Assembly: GCA_905381055.1 (NCBI GenBank)
Contig: CAJPUR010000004.1
Span: 1-37,664, forward strand
Origin: an uncultured Flavobacteriaceae bacterium
Lineage (GTDB): Bacteria; Bacteroidota; Bacteroidia; Flavobacteriales; Flavobacteriaceae
Direction: 5' to 3'
DNA: 37,664 nt
Below the pieces are notes generated by a model, which was given only the letters and a program-made list of their open reading frames with translations, had not been told where the DNA came from and made no database searches. The position numbers and the translations under genes were made by a program. This document shows positions 7,765 through 16,599 of this stretch, in pieces (the first letter of the stretch is position 1; each line of letters starts with the position of its first letter).

Positions 7765-8293
7765 GCCATTTTTTATAAAGTTTTACGGAAAAAATCAAAA
7801 TTATTGATAAAAAAATCAAACCTAAAACTCCAAATAACCAATCGAATTTTGATTTTAATAATGCTAAGAAAACTACTGAAAATAAAATAACAGTAGCTAT
7901 CTCATTCCAAACTCTCATAAAAAAAGAAGAGTACCTAAAAGAATTTCGCTGAAGTTCTAAAAATATTTTATGAGTTTTAATTTGATAAAAATATAACCCT
8001 CCCACTATGAATAATTTAATAATCATCCATTCTTGTAAAAGCAATTGAGGAAAAATATAGAGTAATATTAATCCAAAAAATGTAGCTAAAATAGCTGAAG
8101 GCCAAGTGATAATATACCATAATCTTTTAGCCATTAATTTTAATTGACTACTCAAAATCTCCTTTTCAATTTCACTTTTCTTTTGAGCTTCAATATGATA
8201 AATAAAAATCCTAGGAATATAAAAAAGGCCAGCAAACCAAGTAATTACAAAAATTAAATGAAGTGATTTTATATAATTGTAATAAACTTCCAA
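7751..8293 (-). CDS. hemJ: HemJ-like protoporphyrinogen IX oxidase (CopD family)
   Basis: Often labelled CopD family, this 180-residue protein has four or five membrane helices and the HemJ signature: IKSLHLIF (H12) followed by TWFAGLFYIPRIFIYH (W19 to H33), then KRLWYIITWPSA and a conserved K in WMIIKLFIV. HemJ oxidises protoporphyrinogen IX to protoporphyrin IX, the step between HemF and HemH. In cyanobacteria HemJ is reported to bind heme b and to be coupled with coproporphyrinogen oxidase. The position beside hemH and the hemABCDEF block supports this role, since no hemG or hemY is present. The gene overlaps the kinase gene by 14 bases. Confidence 0.82.
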   Translation of the reverse strand: MEVYYNYIKSLHLIFVITWFAGLFYIPRIFIYHIEAQKKSEIEKEILSSQLKLMAKRLWYIITWPSAILATFFGLILLYIFPQLLLQEWMIIKLFIVGGLYFYQIKTHKIFLELQRNSFRYSSFFMRVWNEIATVILFSVVFLALLKSKFDWLFGVLGLIFLSIILIFSVKLYKKWRERK

Positions 8294-8349
8294 ATCTTGA
8301 TGATATATTTATTTCTTCTAAATTACAAAAAGATCCTTAAGAGTAAAGT

Positions 8350-9693
8350 TTAGTCATAGTTAATATACTTTAAAAGCTTTTTACGTAAATATATAAAAGT
8401 CACAATTGTAGCTATAAATTCAGCAATTGGAAAAGAAATCCAAACACCAGTAGATCCAAAGAAAATAGGCAAAATTAATACAAGAGGAATTAAAAAAAAA
8501 CCTTGCCTAGTTAAAGTTAATAATAACGCTGGAAATGCCTTCCCTATTGACTGAAAATATGCTGAACCAATAAGTTGGATCCCAATAATTGGAGTGGTTA
8601 GAAAAACTAATCTTAAAGCGCTTGGAGTCTGATTTATAACTACTTTATCATCAGTAAAAACCCTTACTATTTCATCAGAAAAATAAAATATAAAAATAAA
8701 AATAATTGATGCTAATATAGTTGAATATATTATTGCTTTCTTTACTACCTCATAAACGCGAGTTCTTTTATTTGCTCCAAAATTATATCCTGCAATTGGA
8801 ACAAATCCTTGAGTTATACCCAAAACGGGAAATAAAGCAAACATTAACATTCTACTAATTATTGCATAACTTGCAATTAAAGATTCACCACCCAAACTAA
8901 ACAATACGTTATTAATTATCAAGATTGAAAAGCTTATTACTGCCTGCCTAGCTAAAGTGACAAACCCTAGTAACCCAATCTCTTTTACCAAATCGTATTG
9001 AAAAAATAAATCCGAAATTTTTAAAAGTAATTCTGACTTTTTAGTTAAAAAATAAATAGCTATGTATAATGCACATACAACATAAGAAATTGTGGTAGCC
9101 CAAGCTGCTCCGTACATTCCAAGTTGAAATTCATAAATCAATAAATAATCTAGAAAAAGATTGGTTATTGAAGGTATTATCATGGCATACATAGCATTTT
9201 TTGGCTTTCCTTCTGCCCTTATTATGTTATTAGACATCATACAAAATCCAAGAACAGGAACACCATATAAAACAATAGTATAATATATTTGAGCAGGTTC
9301 AAATAAAACACCTTTACCTCCAAATAAAGGAATTAAATATTCTTTAAAAGTCAACCCTAAAATCATAAAAGTAATTGTAGAAAGTAACGTTAGCGAAATT
9401 TGGTTTCCAAAAGTTTTATTAGATTTTGCCCTATCATTCTTACCCAAAGCTCTGGAAATTATTGAACCCCCTCCCATTCCAATAGACATTCCTAAAGCTG
9501 CAATAAAAAAAGAAATTGGTAAAACAACATTAATAGCAGCTATAGCATCAGCTCCAATCCACTGCCCAACAAAAATTGTGTCAATAAGAATATTTAAAGA
9601 CATAACTAAAATACCCATTGATGCAGGTAATGCTTGTTTTATAAGTAGTTTTCCAATGGGTTCAATTCCTAAAGAAAAAGAATTTTTGATCAT
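8350..9693 (-). CDS. MATE family efflux transporter
   Basis: The 447-residue protein has about twelve membrane helices in two related halves and opens with the MATE-type segment PIGKLLIKQALPASMGILV. Features such as GMSIGMGGGSIISRALG, NNIIRAEGKPKNA and GFVPIAGYNFGA are usual for MATE transporters of the DinF/NorM-like branch. MATE proteins export cationic or hydrophobic compounds using a sodium or proton gradient. The gene overlaps hemH by 4 bases and is translated with it. Export of a porphyrin or other heme-related compound is therefore possible, but this is only inferred from position. Confidence 0.9.
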   Translation of the reverse strand: MIKNSFSLGIEPIGKLLIKQALPASMGILVMSLNILIDTIFVGQWIGADAIAAINVVLPISFFIAALGMSIGMGGGSIISRALGKNDRAKSNKTFGNQISLTLLSTITFMILGLTFKEYLIPLFGGKGVLFEPAQIYYTIVLYGVPVLGFCMMSNNIIRAEGKPKNAMYAMIIPSITNLFLDYLLIYEFQLGMYGAAWATTISYVVCALYIAIYFLTKKSELLLKISDLFFQYDLVKEIGLLGFVTLARQAVISFSILIINNVLFSLGGESLIASYAIISRMLMFALFPVLGITQGFVPIAGYNFGANKRTRVYEVVKKAIIYSTILASIIFIFIFYFSDEIVRVFTDDKVVINQTPSALRLVFLTTPIIGIQLIGSAYFQSIGKAFPALLLTLTRQGFFLIPLVLILPIFFGSTGVWISFPIAEFIATIVTFIYLRKKLLKYINYD

Positions 9694-10730
9694 TTAATGA
9701 CCATTTCAGAATTTGCCCATTCATCTATCCATCGGCTTAAAACTTTAACCCAATCAAGCCTGTCATTAATACAAGGAACAACATGAAGAGTCTCACCTCC
9801 ATCTTTTTCAAAATCTTCCACAGCTTCCATTCCAATTTCCTCTAGTGTTTCCAAACAATCTGAAACAAATGCAGGGGTTACTACAGCCATTTTTTTTACT
9901 CCTTGTTTAGCAAATTCAGACAAAACTTTATCAGTGTATGGCTTTAACCAAGGATTAACAGTAGATAGAATTCTTGATTGAAAAGAAGTAGAGTATTTAC
10001 CCTCTTCCAATCCTAAAAATTTTGCAACTTGACTAGTTGTCTCATAACACTGATGTCTATAACAATATTGGTGTGCTTTTGAGTTTTCCAAACAGCATTT
10101 CTTATCAATTTTACAATGTGACTTAGTGATATCAGAAATTTTAATATGCTTTTCAGGTATACCATGGTATGAGAATAATAAGTGTTCCCATTCTTTACCG
10201 TCTAATGAATCTTTAATTGAATTTCCCAGAACCTTTATGTAGTCCAAATGATTATAAAAAGATTCTATAAAAGTTAAATTTAGTTCAGGAAAAAACTTTT
10301 TTCTTATTTCTTCAGCTAAAACTAAGATAGTTTCAGTTGATGCCATTGCATACTGAGGATATAATGGAATAACCAATACTTGGTCAACCCCCAAATCAAC
10401 TAGATTTGATAATCCATCTTTAATTGAGGGGTTACCATATCTCATTGCAAGGCTAATTGGGATACTGGTATTTGCTTTAACCTTGTTTAATAACCTATTA
10501 GACAAAACAATAAGAGGAGAACCTTCATCCCACCAAATTTTTTTATAAGCTTTAGCAGATTTTTTTGGGCGAGTGTTTAAAATAATTCCTTTAACAAGTA
10601 ATGTCCTAAAAAATTCAGGAATTCTAATAACCCTTTCATCCATTAAAAATTCGGATAAATATTTTTTTACATCTTTAGGATTTGGACTGTCAGGAGAGCC
10701 CAAATTAACCATCAAAACTCCTTTCATCAC
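9690..10730 (-). CDS. hemH: ferrochelatase
   Basis: The enzyme inserts ferrous iron into protoporphyrin IX to form heme. The catalytic histidine H189 is in FSYHGIPEKHI, and the conserved acidic face E294/E297 is in FVSDCLETLEEIG. The N-terminus GVLMVNLGSPDSP is typical. A cysteine-rich insert at about 206-228 (SHCKIDKKCC, QYCYRHQCYE) resembles the region that in some bacterial ferrochelatases carries a [2Fe-2S] cluster, but whether a cluster is bound here cannot be judged by eye. At 346 residues the length is normal. It sits between the AraC-type regulator (43 bases upstream) and the MATE gene (4-base overlap). Confidence 0.96.
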   Translation of the reverse strand: MMKGVLMVNLGSPDSPNPKDVKKYLSEFLMDERVIRIPEFFRTLLVKGIILNTRPKKSAKAYKKIWWDEGSPLIVLSNRLLNKVKANTSIPISLAMRYGNPSIKDGLSNLVDLGVDQVLVIPLYPQYAMASTETILVLAEEIRKKFFPELNLTFIESFYNHLDYIKVLGNSIKDSLDGKEWEHLLFSYHGIPEKHIKISDITKSHCKIDKKCCLENSKAHQYCYRHQCYETTSQVAKFLGLEEGKYSTSFQSRILSTVNPWLKPYTDKVLSEFAKQGVKKMAVVTPAFVSDCLETLEEIGMEAVEDFEKDGGETLHVVPCINDRLDWVKVLSRWIDEWANSEMVIK

Positions 10731-10773
10731 AATTTTTTTTTAAAAAATTAAAACAATAGACTATTTTTTTTGT

Positions 10774-11655
10774 CTAAGATAATGACATTAAATATTTTTT
10801 TGGTGTTGTTCCATATTTCTTTTTAAAGGCTGCAATAAAATGACTTGAAGTACTGTACCCAATTTTCAATCCAACTTCATTAACATTAAAATTTCTTGAA
10901 GATAACATTCTCCTTGCTTCATTCATCTTATAGTCCAATAAATATCCATAAACGGTATCACCATAAATTTGTTTAAATCCTTCCTTAAGCTTTTTAATAT
11001 TTAATCCTATTCTTTCAGATAATTCTACTAATCCAGGGGGTTCGGAAATATTATTTAGAATTATCTCTTTTGCCATTCTAATTTTTCTTACATTTTCCTC
11101 ATCAACTAGAAAAGGACATTGATCAAACATACTTTCTTCATTTTTATTAAAATATAAACTCATCAATTCATATACCTTCCCTTTTAAATACAGTGACTCC
11201 ATACTTTTATGAATATTTAAATTAAAGATTTGATTTAAAACAACTGACATACTTGGACTTATTACATTATTATCATAATATTTTTTTTCAATATTTTCAG
11301 AACTCAAAAAATGAATATGATCGGCATCTTTAGAAAACAAACTATGAAATTTTTTAATTGAAATAATGATACTTACTACCCAAGAATTAGGGAAAAGATT
11401 TAAATTAATTGGAAGAATTTTTTTTGGATTATATAAAAGTATAGAATTTGATTCATGAACACTAAAAGAATAATTACCCTCATTAAAAATGAAATCTGCT
11501 TGCCCTTTTAAACAAAAATGAAATTGAATAAAACTTCTATTTGTTTGTTTATTCTTTAAAATTATTTGATCTAAATTGTTTTCAAAAATTATTACTGAGA
11601 AACCGTCTTCAATTGACAACTCTAAAAAAGTTCTTAAATCGTTATTTTTCATCAC
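10774..11655 (-). CDS. AraC family regulator, PchR-like, of the heme gene region
   Basis: The 293-residue protein has an N-terminal cupin-like sensor region (IQFHFCLKGQADFIFNEG, SILLYNPKKILPINL) and a C-terminal AraC DNA-binding domain at about 195-290 (KLKEGFKQIYGDTVYGYL, VGLKIGYSTSSHFIAAFKKKYGTTPKKYL). The layout resembles PchR-type regulators, which respond to iron-siderophore ligands. It is divergent from hemA and upstream of hemH, so control of heme synthesis is the obvious inference. Three copies of TTATTTAG, two of them inverted, lie within 60 bases of its start and may be its own sites. The effector is unknown; heme, a porphyrin or iron are candidates. Confidence 0.9.
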   Translation of the reverse strand: MMKNNDLRTFLELSIEDGFSVIIFENNLDQIILKNKQTNRSFIQFHFCLKGQADFIFNEGNYSFSVHESNSILLYNPKKILPINLNLFPNSWVVSIIISIKKFHSLFSKDADHIHFLSSENIEKKYYDNNVISPSMSVVLNQIFNLNIHKSMESLYLKGKVYELMSLYFNKNEESMFDQCPFLVDEENVRKIRMAKEIILNNISEPPGLVELSERIGLNIKKLKEGFKQIYGDTVYGYLLDYKMNEARRMLSSRNFNVNEVGLKIGYSTSSHFIAAFKKKYGTTPKKYLMSLS

Positions 11656-11666
11656 AAAAAAAATTG

Positions 11667-11716
11667 TTATTTAGAGTTTTTCTAAATAAGTTTTAAACAT
11701 TTTATATCTTATTTAG
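11667..11716. repeat. TTATTTAG repeat set, candidate AraC-type operator
   Basis: TTATTTAG occurs at 11667-11674. Its exact reverse complement CTAAATAA is at 11682-11689 after a 7-base spacer. A third direct copy is at 11709-11716, 42 bases (four helical turns) from the first. All are in the gap between the AraC-type regulator and hemA, close to the regulator start. Helically phased half-sites suit an AraC family protein and suggest autoregulation. Confidence 0.5.
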
Positions 11717-11739
11717 TCATATTTAATATACAAAAAACA

Positions 11740-11812
11740 ATATTACGGTAAAAATAAAATATTTTGATATTAAAAGTACTTTTATCGTTGTTTTATTTTT
11801 AAATCGTAATAT
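11740..11812. repeat. inverted repeat ATATTACG/CGTAATAT flanking the hemA promoter
   Basis: ATATTACG at 11740-11747 and its exact reverse complement CGTAATAT at 11805-11812 are 57 bases apart. The second copy reaches into the hemA -7 box, and the first lies upstream of the -33 element. The arrangement could allow looping or paired binding of a regulator over the promoter. In DNA this AT-rich the CG-containing 8-mer is less likely to recur by chance, but no statistics were done. Confidence 0.4.
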
Positions 11813-11819
11813 ATTTTTG
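11788..11819 (+). promoter_or_regulatory. promoter of the hemACDEFB operon
   Basis: TTG at 11788-11790, a 21-base spacer and TATTTTTG at 11812-11819 match the Bacteroidota promoter form (-33 TTTG or TTG, -7 TAnnTTTG). Transcription would start near 11826, only about a dozen bases before the GTG start of hemA at 11839, so there is almost no leader and no room for a riboswitch. Confidence 0.6.
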
Positions 11820-11838
11820 TAAATATTTTAAAAAAATT

Positions 11839-13083
11839 GTGATTTTTAAATCTAATAAAAAATTTTATTTAGTTGGCATTAGTTATAAAAATGCTGACCT
11901 AGAGACAAGAGGTAAGTTCAATCTCAACAAAACTCTATCTACTCAGTTACTTAAAAGTGGCCAAGAAAAAAATTTTGATGACTTATTCGTTTTATCTACT
12001 TGCAATAGAACTGAGGTATACGCTATCGCAAATAATTCAAATGAATTAATTGATCTTCTTTGTGAAAACTCTGTTGGTACTAAGAAAGTTTTAAAAAAAT
12101 TAGGGTATGTAATGGAAAACCAAAAAGCTGTTAATCATCTTTTTAGAGTTGGTGCTGGGCTTGATAGCCAGATTTTAGGTGATTTTGAAATTATTGGTCA
12201 AATCAAACAAAGTTTTTCTTTAGCTAAAAATTTAGCAATAAAGAATTTTTTTATTGAAAGATTATTAAATCATGTAATTCAAGCTAGTAAACTGATAAAA
12301 AATAAAACTAATATTTCTTCTGGAGCTGCATCACTATCATTTGCATCCGTTCAATATATAATAAATAACGTAAAAAAAATATCTGAAAAAAAAATCCTCT
12401 TATTTGGAACAGGTAAAATTGGAAGAAACACATGCGAAAACCTTATAAAGCACACAAAAAATGATCATATTTATTTAATAAACAGAACAAAAGAAAAAGC
12501 AGAGAAGGTTGCTATGAAATTTAATGTTAAAGTTAGAGATTATGGTTCTCTTCCTTCAGAAATTTCAGATGCTGATATTCTAATTGTCGCTACAAGTTCA
12601 CTTAAGCCAACTATTGAAAAAGACCTTATTTTTTCTTCAAAAAAATTGTTGATCTTAGATTTATCTATTCCTAGTAATGTTGATTCCAATGTTGAAGATT
12701 TAAAAAATATCAAACTTATTAATCTTGACGAACTTTCTCAAATTACTGATCAAACTCAAAAAAATAGATCAAAACAAGTTCCAAAAGCAGAAAGAATAAT
12801 AAAAACTATTGAAAATGAATTTATGGAATGGGTTAGACATAGACAGTTTGTACCTACGATTAAGGCATTTAGAGAAAAGTTAATTTCTGAGCAAAAAGGA
12901 CAAATCACCAATAAATTTAGAAAAAGAAAAAAATCTCTCAGTATTAATTGTGTATCAGATAATATTATTGAGAAATTAACGGGTCAGTTTGCATCATACA
13001 TCAAAGATAATCCTGATAAAGCATATGAGACTACAAGTATGATGAAAAATATTTTTGAACTTGATATAAAAAGTGATGAATAA
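11839..13083 (+). CDS. hemA: glutamyl-tRNA reductase
   Basis: This enzyme reduces glutamyl-tRNA to glutamate-1-semialdehyde with NADPH, the first committed step of C5 heme synthesis. The catalytic cysteine C55 is in VLSTCNRTEVYA. The substrate-binding segment FRVGAGLDSQILGDFEIIGQIK follows, then the NADPH-binding GTGKIG near 190-196 and a C-terminal helical dimerisation domain. At 414 residues it is normal. The start is GTG at 11839 (MIFKSNKKFYLVGISYKNA). The stop overlaps the hemC start by 8 bases, coupling translation. The semialdehyde is next used by HemL, which is not encoded here. Confidence 0.95.
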   Translation: MIFKSNKKFYLVGISYKNADLETRGKFNLNKTLSTQLLKSGQEKNFDDLFVLSTCNRTEVYAIANNSNELIDLLCENSVGTKKVLKKLGYVMENQKAVNHLFRVGAGLDSQILGDFEIIGQIKQSFSLAKNLAIKNFFIERLLNHVIQASKLIKNKTNISSGAASLSFASVQYIINNVKKISEKKILLFGTGKIGRNTCENLIKHTKNDHIYLINRTKEKAEKVAMKFNVKVRDYGSLPSEISDADILIVATSSLKPTIEKDLIFSSKKLLILDLSIPSNVDSNVEDLKNIKLINLDELSQITDQTQKNRSKQVPKAERIIKTIENEFMEWVRHRQFVPTIKAFREKLISEQKGQITNKFRKRKKSLSINCVSDNIIEKLTGQFASYIKDNPDKAYETTSMMKNIFELDIKSDE

Positions 13084-13996
13084 AAAAGTCCGAATTGGGA
13101 CTAGAGATAGTGAACTTGCTATATGGCAAGCTTTAAAAGTTAAAAAAATGCTATCTAAAATAGGAATTAATTCTTCTTTATCTTTTATTAAAAGTGATGG
13201 TGACATAAATTTAACTAAACCTGTATATGAAATGGGAATTCAAGGTGTTTTTACAAAATCATTGGATTCGGCTTTATTAAATGATAAAATTGACATCGCA
13301 ATCCATAGCATGAAAGATGTACCCACATCACTTGCATCTGGAATTAGCCAAGGGGCAGTTCTGAAAAGAGACTCTGAACAAGACGTGATTTTAACCAAAA
13401 TCCCATTTAAAAAATTAAATGAAAATAGTTTTATAGGCACTGGAAGTCTCAGAAGAAAATCCCAATGGCTAAGTAAATTTAAAAAACATAAAATTGTTCC
13501 AATTAGAGGAAACATAAATACTAGGATAAAAAAACTTTACAAAGAAAATATAGATGGAATTATATTATCTGAAGCTGCAATTCAAAGACTAAAAATAAGT
13601 AATAAAATTATCAAAACACTTAATTGGATGATTCCAGCCCCTGCGCAAGGAGCAATTATGATTGTTTTAAAAAGTGACAATTATAAACTAAAAAGAAAAA
13701 TGAATTTACTTAATGATAAAAATACTGAAATTTGTACGAAAATTGAAAGAGATTTTTTAAAAACCTTAGAAGGAGGTTGTTCAACTCCTATTGGAGCATT
13801 TGCTAAAATCGTGAATAATCAAATAATTTTTAAAGGTGGTGTTTTTAGCCTGTGTGGATCAAAAAAAATTACTGTGACTAAAAATAATATCGATATCAAA
13901 TATAAAGATTTGGGTCAAAAAGTTGCAAATGAACTTTTATTGTCAGGAGGAAAGGAATTAATTGATGAATTCAAAAATGATAGAAATGCCCTATAA
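13076..13996 (+). CDS. hemC: hydroxymethylbilane synthase (porphobilinogen deaminase)
   Basis: The enzyme joins four porphobilinogen units into hydroxymethylbilane on a covalently bound dipyrromethane cofactor. The cofactor cysteine is in LEGGCSTPIGAFA (residue 235) and the catalytic aspartate is in HSMKDVPT. The GSLRRKSQW and RGNINTRI arginine segments bind the acidic side chains. I prefer the ATG at 13076; a GTG lies one codon earlier. Length is about 306 residues, as usual. It overlaps hemA by 8 bases at its start. Its end overlaps hemD by about 32 bases, an unusually long overlap. Confidence 0.95.
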   Translation: MNKKVRIGTRDSELAIWQALKVKKMLSKIGINSSLSFIKSDGDINLTKPVYEMGIQGVFTKSLDSALLNDKIDIAIHSMKDVPTSLASGISQGAVLKRDSEQDVILTKIPFKKLNENSFIGTGSLRRKSQWLSKFKKHKIVPIRGNINTRIKKLYKENIDGIILSEAAIQRLKISNKIIKTLNWMIPAPAQGAIMIVLKSDNYKLKRKMNLLNDKNTEICTKIERDFLKTLEGGCSTPIGAFAKIVNNQIIFKGGVFSLCGSKKITVTKNNIDIKYKDLGQKVANELLLSGGKELIDEFKNDRNAL

Positions 13997-14648
13997 TATT
14001 TTATCAACTAAAATTTTAAAAAATAAGCACAGAAAAGAATTTTCTGATAGAAAATTCTCTATACAAGAAAAAAATTTTATAAAAATTTCTCCTCTAAATT
14101 TTTCTTTTAACAAAACAAACAGTCCAATAATTTTTTCTAGTAAAAATGCCGTAAAGGTTGTTTTATCAAAACAAAAAATAAAAAATATTTTAATTAAAAA
14201 TGATTTCTTTTGTGTAGGTGACGAAACAAAAAAATTGCTAGTTGAAAATAATCTCAATGTTATTTCCTCTTTTTCTAATGGATATGAATTAGCTGAATAT
14301 TTAATTAAAAAAAAAATAAACAAAGACTACAGTTTTTTTTGTGGAAATAGAAGAATTAATTCAATTGAAAATAAACTCAAAACAAATAATTACTCTGTAA
14401 ATACAATTGAAGTATATAAGACTGATTTAACTCCAAAAAAAATCTCAAAAAAATTCGATGCAATATTATTTTATAGCCCTTCCGGAGTGAAAAGTTTTTT
14501 AAGTATAAATTCAATAACCTCTGAAAGATGTTTTTGCATTGGTTCAACTACAGCATCTGAAGTAATGCCTTTCACAAAAAAAATTCATGTTCCTGAAAAC
14601 CCAACTATTAAAGATCTTATATGGTCACTAAATAATTTTTACAATTAA
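13965..14648 (+). CDS. hemD: uroporphyrinogen-III synthase
   Basis: HemD closes and inverts ring D of hydroxymethylbilane to give uroporphyrinogen III. The family is poorly conserved in sequence. Support is the size (about 227 residues), the two-lobed pattern with [21 protein letters not shown] and VYKTDLTP, the [11 protein letters not shown] motif, and the C-terminal [10 protein letters not shown]. Its position between hemC and hemE adds weight. Possible starts are ATG 13965 (chosen), TTG 13962, or ATGs at 13977 and 13986; all lie inside hemC. It is 4 bases from hemE. Confidence 0.88.
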   Translation: MNSKMIEMPYNILSTKILKNKHRKEFSDRKFSIQEKNFIKISPLNFSFNKTNSPIIFSSKNAVKVVLSKQKIKNILIKNDFFCVGDETKKLLVENNLNVISSFSNGYELAEYLIKKKINKDYSFFCGNRRINSIENKLKTNNYSVNTIEVYKTDLTPKKISKKFDAILFYSPSGVKSFLSINSITSERCFCIGSTTASEVMPFTKKIHVPENPTIKDLIWSLNNFYN

Positions 14649-14652
14649 AATT

Positions 14653-15678
14653 ATGATAAAAAATGATTTACTCCTTAAGGCGTTAAATGGAGATCCATGT
14701 GATAGACCTCCTGTTTGGATGATGCGTCAAGCTGGAAGATATTTACCTGAATTCATGAAATTAAAGAAAAAATATGATTTTTTCACAAGATGTCAAACCC
14801 CTGAATTAGCAACTAAAATTACACTTATGCCTATAAAAGAATTAAATCCTGATGCTGCAATTATTTTCAGTGATATTTTAGTTGTTTTACAAGCAATGGG
14901 GATAAAAGTAGAAATGAAAAATAATTTCGGGCCTTACATTCCTGAACCAATAAAAACCAAAAAACAAATTGAAAAAATTATTGTTCCCAATATTGAAGAA
15001 TCACTTGGATATGTATTAGAGGCAATTAAATTAACAAAAAAGGAACTTAATAGTTCCATCCCATTAATTGGATTTGCTGGAGCTCCTTGGACCTTGTTTT
15101 GTTATGCAGTTCAAGGAAGTGGATCTAAAAATTTTAATGTAGCTAAAGAATTTATTTTTAAAAACCCTGAAATAAGTCATAAGTTTTTACAAAAAATAAC
15201 AAATACTACCATTGAATATTTAAAATCAAAGATTAATTCAGGAGCAGATGTCATTCAAATTTTTGATTCTTGGGGTGGTGTTTTATCCCAAAAAGATTAT
15301 TATTTATTTTCATGGAATTATATTAAACAAATTATTGATTCAATTAAGGATTCGACCCATGCGATAATTTTTGCAAAAGGATGCTGGTATGCTATCAAAG
15401 AAATGTCATTATCTGGCGCCAGTGGAATTGGACTAGATTGGACTTGTTCAGCGAAATATGCAAAAAGTCAAAGTAATAATAACATTACTTTCCAAGGTAA
15501 TTATGACCCTGCAAGATTATTGTCTCCTATCCCAAAAATAAAAGATGATGTGAAAAAAATGATTAAAGAATTTGGTACAAAAAATTACATTGTGAATTTG
15601 GGACATGGTATTTTACCTAATATCCCTGTTTCACATGCCAAAGCATTTATTGAAAGCGTTAAAGAATTCAATACTTAA
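14653..15678 (+). CDS. hemE: uroporphyrinogen decarboxylase
   Basis: This cytosolic enzyme removes four carboxyl groups from uroporphyrinogen III to give coproporphyrinogen III. The signature [17 protein letters not shown], with its two arginines R25 and R29, begins near residue 19. The catalytic aspartate segment [10 protein letters not shown] and the substrate-binding tyrosine region [12 protein letters not shown] follow, and the C-terminus has [11 protein letters not shown] and NLGHGILPN. All are hallmark segments. At 341 residues it has standard length. It starts 4 bases after hemD and ends 5 bases before hemF. Confidence 0.96.
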   Translation: MIKNDLLLKALNGDPCDRPPVWMMRQAGRYLPEFMKLKKKYDFFTRCQTPELATKITLMPIKELNPDAAIIFSDILVVLQAMGIKVEMKNNFGPYIPEPIKTKKQIEKIIVPNIEESLGYVLEAIKLTKKELNSSIPLIGFAGAPWTLFCYAVQGSGSKNFNVAKEFIFKNPEISHKFLQKITNTTIEYLKSKINSGADVIQIFDSWGGVLSQKDYYLFSWNYIKQIIDSIKDSTHAIIFAKGCWYAIKEMSLSGASGIGLDWTCSAKYAKSQSNNNITFQGNYDPARLLSPIPKIKDDVKKMIKEFGTKNYIVNLGHGILPNIPVSHAKAFIESVKEFNT

Positions 15679-15683
15679 TTTTT

Positions 15684-16589
15684 ATGATAAGTAATTTTTA
15701 TAACTATTTAGAAAATCTTCAAAACACAATTACCTCAAAAATCGAAAAAATTGATGGTAAATCCAGTTTTTTAGAGGATCTTTGGGACCATCATGATAGT
15801 GGGGGAGGAAGGACTAGAGTGATTTCTAATGGAAATATTTTTGAAAAAGGTGGTGTAAATATTTCTTCAATAAGCGGGACTTTACCCAAAATAATGCAAT
15901 CACAGCTTAAAACAAAAAATAAAAACTTTTCTGCTTGCGGATTAAGTATTGTTTTTCATCCTTTAAATCCAATGATACCTACTGTGCATTTTAATATAAG
16001 ATACTTTGAAATGATAGATTTGTTAGGTAATAAATGTGATCAATGGTTTGGTGGTGGAATTGATTTATCTCCATATTATATATTTGAAAATGACGTAATT
16101 TTATTTCATAAAAATTGTAAAGAAATTTGTGATAAATATGGTGAAAATCTATATATAGAATATAAAACAAAATGCGATAAATATTTTTGGAATTCACATA
16201 GAAATGAAGCAAGGGGAGTAGGTGGTTTATTTTTTGATTACTTAAAAGACACCCCTGAAAAATCACTAAAAGAATGGAATTCATTTGTAAAAGAATTAGG
16301 AGATAACTTTTTGAAAATTTATTTGCCCATAGTTAATAAAAGAAAAGAAATGCCTTTCACAAAATATGAAAAAATGTGGCAAGAAATAAGAAGAGGGAGA
16401 TATGCAGAATTTAATTTAATTCATGATAAAGGTACTTTATTTGGAATTAAAACTAAAGGAAGAATTGAAAGTATTATGATGAGTCTACCTCCAACTGTAA
16501 GATGGCAATATAACTTTTTTCCTAATTTAGGTTCAAAAGAAGAAAAATTGATATCAATCCTACAAAAACCAAAAAATTGGATTAAATAA
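15684..16589 (+). CDS. hemF: oxygen-dependent coproporphyrinogen III oxidase
   Basis: HemF uses molecular oxygen to convert coproporphyrinogen III to protoporphyrinogen IX. The family signature HDSGGGRTRVI lies near residues 37-47. PTVHFNIRYFE, WFGGGIDLSPYY, NEARGVGGLFFDY and the C-terminal LPPTVRWQYNFFP are all present. At 301 residues it has the usual length. The choice of HemF rather than the radical-SAM HemN/HemZ enzyme points to an aerobic lifestyle. The product would go to the HemJ-like protein encoded on the other arm of the region. Confidence 0.96.
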   Translation: MISNFYNYLENLQNTITSKIEKIDGKSSFLEDLWDHHDSGGGRTRVISNGNIFEKGGVNISSISGTLPKIMQSQLKTKNKNFSACGLSIVFHPLNPMIPTVHFNIRYFEMIDLLGNKCDQWFGGGIDLSPYYIFENDVILFHKNCKEICDKYGENLYIEYKTKCDKYFWNSHRNEARGVGGLFFDYLKDTPEKSLKEWNSFVKELGDNFLKIYLPIVNKRKEMPFTKYEKMWQEIRRGRYAEFNLIHDKGTLFGIKTKGRIESIMMSLPPTVRWQYNFFPNLGSKEEKLISILQKPKNWIK

Positions 16590-16599
16590 ATTTAAATAT

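Noticed and set aside
11820-11838. A riboswitch or structured leader before hemA.
   Set aside because: The promoter match leaves about a dozen bases before the GTG start, too little for a structured leader.
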